A DNA stretch of 37,088 nt from CANGTU01 sp046336655. GTDB lineage: Bacteria; Bacteroidota; Bacteroidia; Flavobacteriales_D; Sanyastnellaceae. Below are positions 14,062 through 21,512 of this stretch, piece after piece. The number at the start of each line of letters is the position of its first letter. The first letter of the stretch is position 1. Below the pieces are notes generated by a model. It made no database searches and was not told where the DNA came from. It worked only from the letters and a program-made list of their open reading frames with translations. The position numbers and the translations under genes are program-made. The stretch lies in contig JBKDGH010000096.1 in assembly GCA_046336655.1 (NCBI GenBank), positions 1-37,088 of the forward strand. The letters are read 5' to 3'.

Positions 14062-15594
14062 TTAAAACAGCCCTCTCAACGCACAGCCCTTACTAATGAC
14101 CGCATGCACCTGATCAACAGGCACCCGCTCCTGCTTCATGCTGTCGCGCTCGCGGATGGTCACGCAGTTGTCATTCAGCGTATCGTTGTCAATGGTCACA
14201 CAGAACGGAGTACCGATCGCATCCTGTCTGCGGTATCGCCGGCCAATGGCGTCTTTATCGTCGTATTGCAGATTGAAATCGAGCTTGAGCATATCCACGA
14301 TTTCCTTCGCTTTTTCCGGAAGGCCGTCCTTTTTCACCAGAGGTAATACAGCCACCTTCACAGGAGCCAGCGCTGCGGGAATGGCAAGCACCGTGCGCTC
14401 GCTGCCGTCTTCGAGTTTTTCTTCTTTATACGATGCAGACAATACCGCGAGGAACATCCGGTCGAGCCCGATAGATGTTTCAATCACATACGGCACATAG
14501 CTCTCGTTGGTCTCCGGATCGAAGTAGCGCAGTTTTTTACCGCTGAATTTCTCGTGACTGCTCAGGTCGAAATCCGTGCGCGAGTGAATACCCTCGAGTT
14601 CCTTGAATCCCATCGGGAAATTGAATTCAATATCGCAGGCCGCATTCGCATAGTGTGCGAGCTTGATGTGGTCGTGGAATTTGTAATTCTCCTCGCCCAT
14701 TCCAAGGGACTCGTGCCACTTGATGCGCGTGTCCTTCCAGTAGTTGTACCACTCCATCTCCGTGCCCGGCTTCACGAAGAATTGCATCTCCATCTGTTCA
14801 AATTCACGCATGCGGAAAATGAACTGACGGGCGATGATTTCATTGCGGAATGCCTTACCCACCTGCGCGATACCAAACGGAATCTTCATGCGTCCGCTCT
14901 TCTGCACATTGAGGAAGTTTACGAAAATACCCTGTGCCGTTTCCGGACGCAGGTAGATGATTCCGGCTTCACCGGATACTGCGCCCATCTCTGTTTTAAA
15001 CATGAGATTGAACTGGCGCACTTCCGTCCAGTTGCGTGAACCTGTTTCCGGATCGGCGATTTCACATTCATCAATGAGGTTCTTGAGAGCTTCGAGATCG
15101 CTGGCTTCGAGCGCAGCTTTCATTTTTGACTGTACCGCATTGATTTTCTCCTGCGCGCGCAGCACGTTCGGATTGGTCGCACGGAATTTTTCTTCATCGA
15201 ATGAATCACCAAATTTCGCTTTCGCCTTTTCGATTTCCTTGGTGATTTTGGCTTCCGACTTGGCCATGTATTCTTCGAGCAGCACATCGGCGCGGTACCG
15301 CTTCTTGCTGTCTTTGTTATCAATGAGCGGATCGTTGAATGCGTCTACGTGTCCGCTGGCCTTCCACGTAGTAGGATGCATGAAGATCGCAGCGTCAATG
15401 CCCACGATATTCTGATGCATGCGCGTCATGGCCGTCCACCAGTAACTGCGGATGTTCTGTTTCAGTTCAGCGCCGAGCTGACCGTAATCGTAGGTAGCGC
15501 TGAGCCCGTCATAGATTTCAGAAGAAGGAAATACGAAGCCATACTCCTTGGCGTGGGAGATGACCAGCCTGAGTTTGTCGTCCTGGTTTGCCAT
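14062..15594 (-). CDS. glyS: Glycyl-tRNA synthetase, single-chain (alpha2, eukaryotic/archaeal type)
   Basis: 510 residues. Charges tRNA-Gly with glycine in the cytosol. The N-terminus HAKEYGFVFPSSEIYDGLS and YDYGQLGAELKQNI is typical of the alpha2 GlyRS used by Bacteroidota. Class II motifs are visible: motif 2 with AFRNEI, and motif 3 with ETSIGLDRMFLAVL. The C-terminal anticodon-binding domain contains the KDAIGRRYRRQDAIGTPF segment and ends with VTIRERDSMKQ. The start ATG at 15594 follows the upstream transporter stop by 24 bp, so the two could be co-transcribed. A TATCTTCG box sits 8 nt before the ATG as a possible private promoter. The stop TAA directly abuts an inverted-repeat arm. Confidence 0.98.
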   Translation of the reverse strand: MANQDDKLRLVISHAKEYGFVFPSSEIYDGLSATYDYGQLGAELKQNIRSYWWTAMTRMHQNIVGIDAAIFMHPTTWKASGHVDAFNDPLIDNKDSKKRYRADVLLEEYMAKSEAKITKEIEKAKAKFGDSFDEEKFRATNPNVLRAQEKINAVQSKMKAALEASDLEALKNLIDECEIADPETGSRNWTEVRQFNLMFKTEMGAVSGEAGIIYLRPETAQGIFVNFLNVQKSGRMKIPFGIAQVGKAFRNEIIARQFIFRMREFEQMEMQFFVKPGTEMEWYNYWKDTRIKWHESLGMGEENYKFHDHIKLAHYANAACDIEFNFPMGFKELEGIHSRTDFDLSSHEKFSGKKLRYFDPETNESYVPYVIETSIGLDRMFLAVLSASYKEEKLEDGSERTVLAIPAALAPVKVAVLPLVKKDGLPEKAKEIVDMLKLDFNLQYDDKDAIGRRYRRQDAIGTPFCVTIDNDTLNDNCVTIRERDSMKQERVPVDQVHAVISKGCALRGLF

Positions 15595-15602
15595 AGCGGC
15601 GG

Positions 15603-15610
15603 CGAAGATA
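15603..15610 (-). promoter_or_regulatory. Putative -7 element (TATCTTCG) close to the glyS start
   Basis: Matches TAnnTTTG at 7 of 8 positions, read on the minus strand, with only 8 nt before the ATG. If used, the mRNA would have almost no leader. The same 8-mer occurs upstream of mfd. It lies within the 24-bp gap after the transporter gene. Confidence 0.35.
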
Positions 15611-15618
15611 CTGCTGAC

Positions 15619-16563
15619 TTATCCAACCCCCGGACGCGAGGGCAGCAGGCGATCGAGGATTTTACCGGCAGGCTTTACGAGCCAGACAAAACAGACCACG
15701 CCGGCAATATTGAAGAGCATATGAGCATTTGCCACAGACCGTTCGGGCGATGCCCCGGAGCTGACCTGTTCCACCAATCGGACAAATGCATCAAAGAACA
15801 GCAGGCCGGCTATCACAGAAACCAGATTAAAGACCAAATGAAACATGGCTGCTTTGATGGATTCCCTGCTCCCTTTAATGGTAGCGAGCAGCGTATCACT
15901 GCATGTACCGAGTTCCGCGCCCATCATCACAGCGATCCCTCCGGGTAATGCGAGCAAGCCCTTTTTGGCGAGCACGATGGCAGTTCCCACTGTGGCGGAG
16001 GAGGACTGAATGACAACCGTGACGAGTGCCCCGATACCGGCACCTTTCATCGGGTGATCCAGGCTGGCCATCCACTGCACAATGCGCTCATCATCGCGCA
16101 GAGGCTCTACCGCGCGCTCCATGGTATACAAACCGAAGAACAGCATTCCGAAATAGAGCAGCATTTTACCCGTTTGTGTGATGTGGTCAGCCTTGGAGAG
16201 AAAAAGCAACACAAAACCCAACAGCAGAAAAACCGGAGAGTATTTGCCCACATCCATGGCGATGATCTGGCTGCTGACCGTGGTGCCAATGTTGGCACCC
16301 AGAATGATGCCCATTGCCTGATGAAAATTGATCAGCCGGGCGTTGATCAATACAATGGTTATGATAATAACTGCAGACGATGAATCAAGAATAGTGGTGA
16401 CCACGGCACCGGTAAGAATTCCCGTAAACGTATTGCGCGTAAATCGCAGAAGCCATTGCTTGCCTTTATCACCAGCGAGGTCCGAAATCACGGAGGACAG
16501 ATTATTCACGGCGAACAGGAATAGAACCAATCCACCGACTACAGCAAGTACAATTTCCAGCAT
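15619..16563 (-). CDS. Na+/phosphate cotransporter family membrane protein
   Basis: 314 residues, with about eight hydrophobic segments arranged as two related halves. The family (Na/Pi-cotransporter, PF02690 type) moves phosphate or related anions with Na+ across the inner membrane. Each half carries the repeated signature: LDSSSA near residue 59 in the first half and IQSSSATVG near residue 161 in the second. GANIGTT follows the first and GAELGTC the second. The first motif has Asp where most family members have Gln, and the second has Glu-Leu instead of Asn-Ile. No C-terminal PhoU-like domain is present, so this is a short version. The ATG at 16563 has a TAGATTGG box only 4 nt upstream. glyS follows after 24 bp. 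The substrate cannot be assigned from sequence. Confidence 0.88.
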   Translation of the reverse strand: MLEIVLAVVGGLVLFLFAVNNLSSVISDLAGDKGKQWLLRFTRNTFTGILTGAVVTTILDSSSAVIIITIVLINARLINFHQAMGIILGANIGTTVSSQIIAMDVGKYSPVFLLLGFVLLFLSKADHITQTGKMLLYFGMLFFGLYTMERAVEPLRDDERIVQWMASLDHPMKGAGIGALVTVVIQSSSATVGTAIVLAKKGLLALPGGIAVMMGAELGTCSDTLLATIKGSRESIKAAMFHLVFNLVSVIAGLLFFDAFVRLVEQVSSGASPERSVANAHMLFNIAGVVCFVWLVKPAGKILDRLLPSRPGVG

Positions 16564-16848
16564 GGAGCCAATCTACCCAGGGAACTCAACCTGAGTATCA
16601 CGCTGCGATGAAGAAGATGTTACCGGCTTCTTTCGGATGTGTGAAGATGGCTGCACAGCTCCCCGAAATAGTCCGATTACACCAGTGCGTGCGCCCGGGC
16701 AACCGATTTCCGGACTGCAAGTATGCCGTTAGCAGATAACTCCGGACGAACACTGAAACCCACATCGCCGCTGGTCATCGGAAGTGAGAATCTGCATTGT
16801 CGCCGGTGGCTGAGGCAATGACTTTACACCACGAGCGGAGTGCAATAT
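16564..16848. other. 285-bp intergenic region between the transporter and the LysR gene
   Basis: No supported gene, hairpin terminator or repeat was seen on either strand. The only candidate signal is TAGATTGG (16568-16575, minus strand), a 7-of-8 match to TAnnTTTG four bases upstream of the transporter ATG. Short frames here are shadows. Confidence 0.5.
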
Positions 16849-17757
16849 TCAGGGAAACCATCTTGCGCAAATGGCCTTGCGCTCTGCCCTGACATATTCC
16901 AGAAACGCTCCCGCCGCAGGAGAAAGTTGCTTGCGGCGCGGCCAGATGAGCCTCCACTTCGTCTGGATGGGCAATCCCGTCACCGGAATAATACGCAGCT
17001 CACCGCTTTCCAGTTCGCGGCGTATTCCGATTTCCGGCATCACCGAACATCCTATGCCGGCAATCACTGCCTGCTTCACCGCCTCATTGCTCGTGAGCTC
17101 GATGCGCCGCTTTACGCTCACGCCTGCTTCCGCGAGAAACTGTTCCATGCTCACACGTGTGCCCGAACCCTGCTCCCGGTAGAGCATCGTCAGCCCTTCC
17201 ATAAGCGAAGGATCATTCGGTTTTTTCCGGAAGTGCTGATCGGCATTTCCCACGAGGTAGAGTTTGTTTGAAAGCAATTCGAGTTCTTCCACATCCATTC
17301 CCTGTGGAATGAGCGACACCAGACAAAAATCCGATTCATTGCGCTGGAGACTTTCAACCACGCGGCTCTTGTTGGTCACATCAAGCACAAGCTCCACGCC
17401 GGGATGGCGCTTCATAAAGTCGGTCAGAAAATACGGCATCACATACTTGCCGGTGCTCACAGAGGCAATGCGCAGGCGGCCGGTGAGCAGGCCCTGATAG
17501 GTCATGGTTTTGTAGTTGATCGCATACACCTCATTAAGGATGCGCTCAGCCGCTTCCGCGATTTCCTTCCCGAAGTCCGTGATATGGATTTTTCTGCCTA
17601 TTACTTCGACGAGTGGAATTTCAAACTGCTGCTGAAAATTGCGGAGCTGAATAGACACGGCCGGTTGGGTGAGGTGAAGCTCCTCTGCCGCACGGGTCAC
17701 ACTGCCATGCTGTGCAATGGTCAGAAAAACCCGAAGTTGATGGAGTGTGTAATCCAT
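16849..17757 (-). CDS. LysR-family transcriptional regulator
   Basis: 302 residues, normal family length. The N-terminal winged helix-turn-helix spans about residues 4-62 (LRVFLTIAQHGSVTRAAEEL, then LTQPAVSIQL). A two-lobed effector-binding domain follows: RLRIASVSTGKY near 95, YREQGSGTR near 196 and AGIGCSVMPE near 231. The layout is like CbbR/CysB-type LysR proteins, but the inducer is unknown. It is divergent from isocitrate dehydrogenase, with starts 84 bp apart. LysR regulators often control the divergent gene, so icd is the first target to consider. The shared region contains an AT-rich dyad (17787-17802) and a TATATTTA box on the minus strand (17788-17795). Confidence 0.95.
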   Translation of the reverse strand: MDYTLHQLRVFLTIAQHGSVTRAAEELHLTQPAVSIQLRNFQQQFEIPLVEVIGRKIHITDFGKEIAEAAERILNEVYAINYKTMTYQGLLTGRLRIASVSTGKYVMPYFLTDFMKRHPGVELVLDVTNKSRVVESLQRNESDFCLVSLIPQGMDVEELELLSNKLYLVGNADQHFRKKPNDPSLMEGLTMLYREQGSGTRVSMEQFLAEAGVSVKRRIELTSNEAVKQAVIAGIGCSVMPEIGIRRELESGELRIIPVTGLPIQTKWRLIWPRRKQLSPAAGAFLEYVRAERKAICARWFP

Positions 17758-17786
17758 AACATTGTTTTATGTCTTCAATATTAACT

Positions 17787-17802
17787 ATAAATATATACTT
17801 AT
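17787..17802. promoter_or_regulatory. 16-bp AT-rich dyad between the LysR and icd genes
   Basis: ATAAATATATACTTAT matches its reverse complement at 14 of 16 positions. It overlaps a TATATTTA box that could serve as the -7 element for the LysR gene. This is a plausible autoregulatory operator, although the centre is even-spaced and does not match the classical T-N11-A LysR box. AT-rich sequence makes chance dyads common. Confidence 0.35.
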
Positions 17803-17841
17803 CGGATCATGCCCACACCTTTGCGCCCAAATTGTACCATA

Positions 17842-19278
17842 ATGACTCGAATCACAGTAGCGAAGGGCGACGGAATCGGCCCGGAAATCATGGACGCCAC
17901 ATTAGCCGTGCTGAAAGCGGCGGGCGCAAACATTGAGGTGGATGAGATTGAAGTAGGAGAGAAAGTATATCTCTCCGGCAATACCTCAGGGATCGCCAAA
18001 GAATCCTGGGACATCATCCGCCGGAACAAGGTGTTTTTGAAGGCACCTATCACTACTCCGCAGGGCGGTGGTTACAAAAGCCTCAACGTGACCACCCGCA
18101 AATTCCTCGGGCTTTATTCCAACGTACGTCCGTGCACCAGTCTGCATCCGTTCGTGCAGACCAAGCACCCGAAGATGGACATTGTGATTGTGCGCGAAAA
18201 TGAAGAAGACCTCTACGCGGGTATTGAGCACCAGCAGACGGATGAAGTGATTCAGTGCCTGAAGCTGATCAGCCGTCCGGGTTGTGAGAAGATCGTCCGC
18301 TATGCGTTTGAATACGCGCGTGCCTATGGCCGCAAGAAAGTGACCTGCTTCACCAAAGACAACATCATGAAACAGACAGACGGTCTGTTCCACCAGGTGT
18401 TTGATGAAATCGCAAAAGAGTATCCGGAGATTGAGAACGAACACTGGATCATCGATATCGGTGCGGCGAAAATGGCTGACACCCCTGAGGCGTTCGATGT
18501 GATTGTGACATTGAACCTCTACGGGGACGTGCTCTCTGATATTGCGGCCCAAATTGCAGGATCAGTAGGACTCGCCGGTTCCGCCAATATTGGCGAAGAG
18601 TGCGCGATGTTCGAAGCGATCCACGGATCAGCGCCGCGCCGCGCCGGACAAAACGCAGCCAACCCTTCCGGACTGCTGCAGGGAGCCATCATGATGCTCA
18701 TTCACATCGGACAAAACGAAGTAGCTGAACGCATTCAGAATGCATGGCTTCGCACCATTGAAGAAGGCATTCACACCTATGACATTTTCACCGAAGGCAT
18801 CAGCAAGGAGAAAGTCGGCACAAAGGAATTTGCGGAAGCAGTGATTGCCCGTCTCGGACAAAAGCCGCAGGTGCTCACTCCGGTGACCTACACCACAGGC
18901 TCTGCGTTCAACCTTCCGAAGTATGTGCGGAAGGCATCTGCTAACAAGGAGCTCGTAGGAGTTGATCTCTTCGTACACTGGTCAGGCACCAATCCGAACG
19001 AACTCGCTGAAAAGCTGACCCGCCTGAGCAATCAGGATGTATCCCTGAGCATGATCACCAACCGCGGGATCAAGGTATGGCCGGACGGTTTCGCCGAGAC
19101 ATTCTGCACCGACCACTGGCGCTGCCGTTTCAAGCCGACAGATGGCGTTGCGATGAAAAAGCAGCACATCATCCAGCTGTTGAACGAAGCAGAAAACTCC
19201 GGAATCGACGCGGTAAAAACAGAGAACCTCTATTCGTTCGACGGCAAGGCCGCGTATTCACTCGGACAAGGACAATAA
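17842..19278 (+). CDS. icd: Isocitrate dehydrogenase (long, Rickettsia/Thermus-type)
   Basis: 478 residues. Oxidative decarboxylation of isocitrate to 2-oxoglutarate in the TCA cycle. The N-terminus MTRITVAKGDGIGPEIM and the isocitrate-binding stretch (SNVRPCTSLHPF, IVRENEEDLYAGIEH) are clear. LNLYGDVLSDIAAQIAGSVGLAGSAN and FEAIHGSAPRRAGQNAANPSG complete the catalytic core. The extra C-terminal ~140 residues (VDLFVHWSGTNPNELAEKL to the end) mark the long subfamily. Cofactor choice (NAD or NADP) is not certain from reading. An upstream in-frame ATG at 17809 exists, but the start at 17842 fits the family and a CACCTTTG promoter-like box (17816-17823) lies between them. The next gene begins 16 bp after the stop, indicating an operon. 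Confidence 0.95.
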   Translation: MTRITVAKGDGIGPEIMDATLAVLKAAGANIEVDEIEVGEKVYLSGNTSGIAKESWDIIRRNKVFLKAPITTPQGGGYKSLNVTTRKFLGLYSNVRPCTSLHPFVQTKHPKMDIVIVRENEEDLYAGIEHQQTDEVIQCLKLISRPGCEKIVRYAFEYARAYGRKKVTCFTKDNIMKQTDGLFHQVFDEIAKEYPEIENEHWIIDIGAAKMADTPEAFDVIVTLNLYGDVLSDIAAQIAGSVGLAGSANIGEECAMFEAIHGSAPRRAGQNAANPSGLLQGAIMMLIHIGQNEVAERIQNAWLRTIEEGIHTYDIFTEGISKEKVGTKEFAEAVIARLGQKPQVLTPVTYTTGSAFNLPKYVRKASANKELVGVDLFVHWSGTNPNELAEKLTRLSNQDVSLSMITNRGIKVWPDGFAETFCTDHWRCRFKPTDGVAMKKQHIIQLLNEAENSGIDAVKTENLYSFDGKAAYSLGQGQ

Positions 19279-19294
19279 TCAACGACCCACACAC

Positions 19295-19537
19295 ATGAAT
19301 ATTCAACTCATTGACGGGCACTTTAGTCCACGCGAATCGCTCGACCTGATCACCCGGATGATTCATGTGAAGATTTCCTTCCATGAAGAAAAAATCAGGG
19401 ATGCCAAGACAGAAGAAGATGTGAAGATGCGCGAGTCCCGTATTCGTCAGCTCCAACGTGATCTGTATGAAATACGCAACCAGCTCCAAAGCAGGACTGA
19501 AGCAGTTGACCTCGCTGCACAAATTGAGTTGACTTGA
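19295..19537 (+). CDS. Small coiled-coil protein of unknown function
   Basis: 80 residues, mostly charged and helical. The segment from about 28 to 68 (HEEKIRDAKTEEDVKMRE, then RIRQLQRDLYEIRNQL) has the heptad-like spacing of a short coiled coil. There is no signal peptide, membrane segment or Cys. It lies 16 bp after icd and 7 bp before the DUF6671-like gene, so it is probably co-transcribed with both. Not recognised as a named family; likely a small cytoplasmic conserved protein. Confidence 0.75.
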   Translation: MNIQLIDGHFSPRESLDLITRMIHVKISFHEEKIRDAKTEEDVKMRESRIRQLQRDLYEIRNQLQSRTEAVDLAAQIELT

Positions 19538-19544
19538 AAGCACA

Positions 19545-20381
19545 ATGTTCCGTGGCAGGACATTAATGATCGCAACCAAACACGGCAAGGAGGCAGTACT
19601 TGCACCGTTGTTTGAGCGCTCACTGGGGCTCAGGTGTATGGTACCACCTGATCTCGATACTGATCTCCTCGGCACCTTTACCGGTGAGGTAGAGCGCCGG
19701 GGAGATCCTTTGAGTGTGGCGCGGGAGAAATGCCTCATGGCAGCCGCGCAGGTCAATGCCGATCTCATTCTGGCAAGCGAAGGATCATTCGGTCCGCATC
19801 CCTCTATTCCCTTTGTATCAGCCGGAGACGAGTTGCTCTTTCTCCTTGACACCACGACAAAAAGAGAATTCTATTCGCGGGAACTCACCACAGAAACCAA
19901 CTTTCACGGGGAATGGGTCCGCGATGAAGACAGCCTTGATCAATTCCTTCACAAGGCCGGGTTTCCATCTCATGCCGTGATTATGCGCGCATCGGAAACC
20001 GATACCGTGCACCTTAGAAAAGGCCTTGCGAAAAAAGAGGACGTGCTTTTGCATTTCAATGACCTGCAATCCGTGCATGGAAAAGTGTGGATTGAAACGG
20101 ACATGCGCGCGATGCACAACCCCACACGCATGCGGGCAATCGCACGTGCCGGGGAAAAGTTGGTTGAAAAACTGCGTTCTGTTTGTCCGGCCTGTGATGC
20201 CCCCGGATTTGCGGTGACCCGTCCGCTTCCCGGACTTCCCTGCATGGGCTGCGGCATGCCTACACGAAGCACGCGCGCATTGCAGCGCACCTGCGACGTG
20301 TGCATGCACAGCGATGAAATTGCACCCTCACACGGGAAAGCCATGGAAGATCCAATGTACTGTGATTTCTGTAATCCGTGA
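19545..20381 (+). CDS. DUF6671-like protein with C-terminal zinc-ribbon cysteines
   Basis: 278 residues. The N-terminus (RGRTLMIATKHGKEAVLAP) and the central ILASEGSFGPHP segment match what I remember of the DUF6671 family, whose function is unknown. The C-terminal third contains four Cys pairs (CPAC, CMGC, CDVC, CDFC) with an adjacent His, forming probable zinc ribbons. No signal peptide or membrane segments are present, so it should be cytoplasmic. The ATG at 19545 is 7 bp behind the coiled-coil gene, in the apparent icd operon. An internal ATG at 19566 is possible but would remove conserved residues. It converges with the lipocalin-like gene, with 35 bp between stops and no clear terminator. 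Confidence 0.8.
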   Translation: MFRGRTLMIATKHGKEAVLAPLFERSLGLRCMVPPDLDTDLLGTFTGEVERRGDPLSVAREKCLMAAAQVNADLILASEGSFGPHPSIPFVSAGDELLFLLDTTTKREFYSRELTTETNFHGEWVRDEDSLDQFLHKAGFPSHAVIMRASETDTVHLRKGLAKKEDVLLHFNDLQSVHGKVWIETDMRAMHNPTRMRAIARAGEKLVEKLRSVCPACDAPGFAVTRPLPGLPCMGCGMPTRSTRALQRTCDVCMHSDEIAPSHGKAMEDPMYCDFCNP

Positions 20382-20416
20382 GCGTGCTATCAAACGCGGA
20401 ACTCAATGCCCCGCAC

Positions 20417-20908
20417 CTACTTCCGCCTTGACGAAAATGGCTTTCTGCATCGGCGCTTCTTCACTGGTTTTTCTTCTGTAGCCATTTGATGGTAGTGCAA
20501 ATGCAAAGGCATTTTCCCACTCCAGCCTGACAGCACCAGCGAAGAATCACTGACACTTCGCACCTTATACGACAATTCATTGACCCAGGTGCTGTCTGAA
20601 TCGGGAATATGTCCGGGAATTCGAAAAACCAGATCTTCTCCATTCAACTCCCACGTACCGATTTCATGAAGCGTATCCTTCGGTGCGGTTTCCGGATAAG
20701 CTATCGTGGAGCGCTTCAACGCGCCATCGCCGGACAATACCATCCATTGCAAATAATCCGGCGTAGAAAATTTCCCGCGCATTTCGATGGCACGCAATTC
20801 CCAGGTGCCGGCAAGGGGAGCACTTACGCCATTCTGCGAGTGAGCAATTGCCCATCCCATCTGGCCGGTAAGGAGAAAAAATATCCGAAAAAATAAGGCG
20901 TTACTCAT
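20417..20908 (-). CDS. Secreted lipocalin-like small protein
   Basis: 163 residues. A signal peptide is likely at the N-terminus (hydrophobic ALFFRIFFLLTG, cleavage near AHSQ). The mature part opens with LAGTWELRAIE and shows alternating strands with W residues (YLQWMVLSGDG, EIGTWELNGEDLVFRIPG), the pattern of lipocalin-like calycin domains of Bacteroidota. The last ~20 residues are strongly basic (KKRRCRKPFSSRRK), which is unusual for a secreted protein. No specific ligand is indicated. The gene is divergent from the outer-membrane protein gene, with 69 bp between starts. A TACATTCG box (20915-20922) lies 6 nt before the ATG. Confidence 0.75.
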   Translation of the reverse strand: MSNALFFRIFFLLTGQMGWAIAHSQNGVSAPLAGTWELRAIEMRGKFSTPDYLQWMVLSGDGALKRSTIAYPETAPKDTLHEIGTWELNGEDLVFRIPGHIPDSDSTWVNELSYKVRSVSDSSLVLSGWSGKMPLHLHYHQMATEEKPVKKRRCRKPFSSRRK

Positions 20909-20914
20909 GTGCTA

Positions 20915-20922
20915 CGAATGTA
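20915..20922 (-). promoter_or_regulatory. Putative -7 element (TACATTCG) of the lipocalin-like gene
   Basis: A 7-of-8 match to TAnnTTTG read on the minus strand, 6 nt upstream of the ATG at 20908. If used, the transcript is nearly leaderless. No -33 TTG is apparent. Confidence 0.4.
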
Positions 20923-20965
20923 CAGGACGAGTTTGCTACTTCAGTTTCTCTTTCTCTCGTTGAAC

Positions 20966-20973
20966 TACTTTTG
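20966..20973 (+). promoter_or_regulatory. -7 element (TACTTTTG) of the outer-membrane protein gene
   Basis: An exact TAnnTTTG match, 4 nt before the ATG at 20978. This supports the shorter start for the gene and implies a leaderless or nearly leaderless mRNA. A TTTG at 20932-20935 is too far upstream to be the usual -33 element. Confidence 0.55.
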
Positions 20974-20977
20974 CCCT

Positions 20978-21457
20978 ATGAAAAAGATCGCGGTCATACT
21001 TGCTTTCGCGTGCACGGCGCTCGTGAGTTACGCACAAAAAGGTGAAAACCTGATTGGCGTGAGAGGAGCTGTCGGAGCCGGAATAACCTTTCAACATTAC
21101 CTTGATGACTCGAAAGCCGTAGAACTCCTGTTCCACAGCCGCTGGGCTGGATTCAGTCTCACCGGACTTTACCAGGTGCACAAACCATTTCTTGATGTCG
21201 ATGGCATGAAGTGGTACTACGGTGTAGGCGCGCACATTGGAACGTATCCTTTTCGGGACGGCCGCGGACGCTGGAGCGACGACGACTGGTCCGGGTCCCG
21301 GACGGTGATTGGAGCAGACGCCATTGTTGGCCTTGAGTATTTCTTCGATGACATTCCATTCCAGATTTCCCTGGATTGGAAGCCTGCCATTCACCTTATT
21401 GGCTACAGCGGCTTTTGGGGTGACGAAGGCGGTCTTGGAATTCGCTACATATTCTGA
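20978..21457 (+). CDS. Small outer-membrane beta-barrel-like protein
   Basis: 159 residues. MKKIAVILAFACTALVSYAQ is a clear signal peptide. The mature protein alternates hydrophobic and polar residues with many Gly and aromatics (GVRGAVGAGITFQHYL, WKPAIHLIGYSGF) and ends in GGLGIRYIF, a C-terminal aromatic typical of outer-membrane barrels. Function is unknown; such small barrels are common in Bacteroidota. The frame is open further upstream to 20909, but the start at 20978 gives the signal peptide and follows a perfect TAnnTTTG box. The M43 protease gene starts 55 bp downstream on the same strand. Confidence 0.8.
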   Translation: MKKIAVILAFACTALVSYAQKGENLIGVRGAVGAGITFQHYLDDSKAVELLFHSRWAGFSLTGLYQVHKPFLDVDGMKWYYGVGAHIGTYPFRDGRGRWSDDDWSGSRTVIGADAIVGLEYFFDDIPFQISLDWKPAIHLIGYSGFWGDEGGLGIRYIF

Positions 21458-21512
21458 GCAGGGAAGGATTGTCCCCTCTGCGTGCCTATTTTGGCCAAAA
21501 AAACAGACGCGC

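Noticed and set aside
15349..15948. 199-codon plus-strand frame spanning the glyS/transporter junction
   Set aside because: Antisense to two recognised genes and without protein-family features.
17809..17841. Upstream ATG extending isocitrate dehydrogenase by 11 residues
   Set aside because: The extra residues do not fit the family N-terminus, and a promoter-like CACCTTTG box lies between the two start codons.
20909..20977. N-terminal extension of the outer-membrane protein by 23 residues
   Set aside because: A canonical signal peptide begins at 20978 and a perfect -7 element sits inside the extension.
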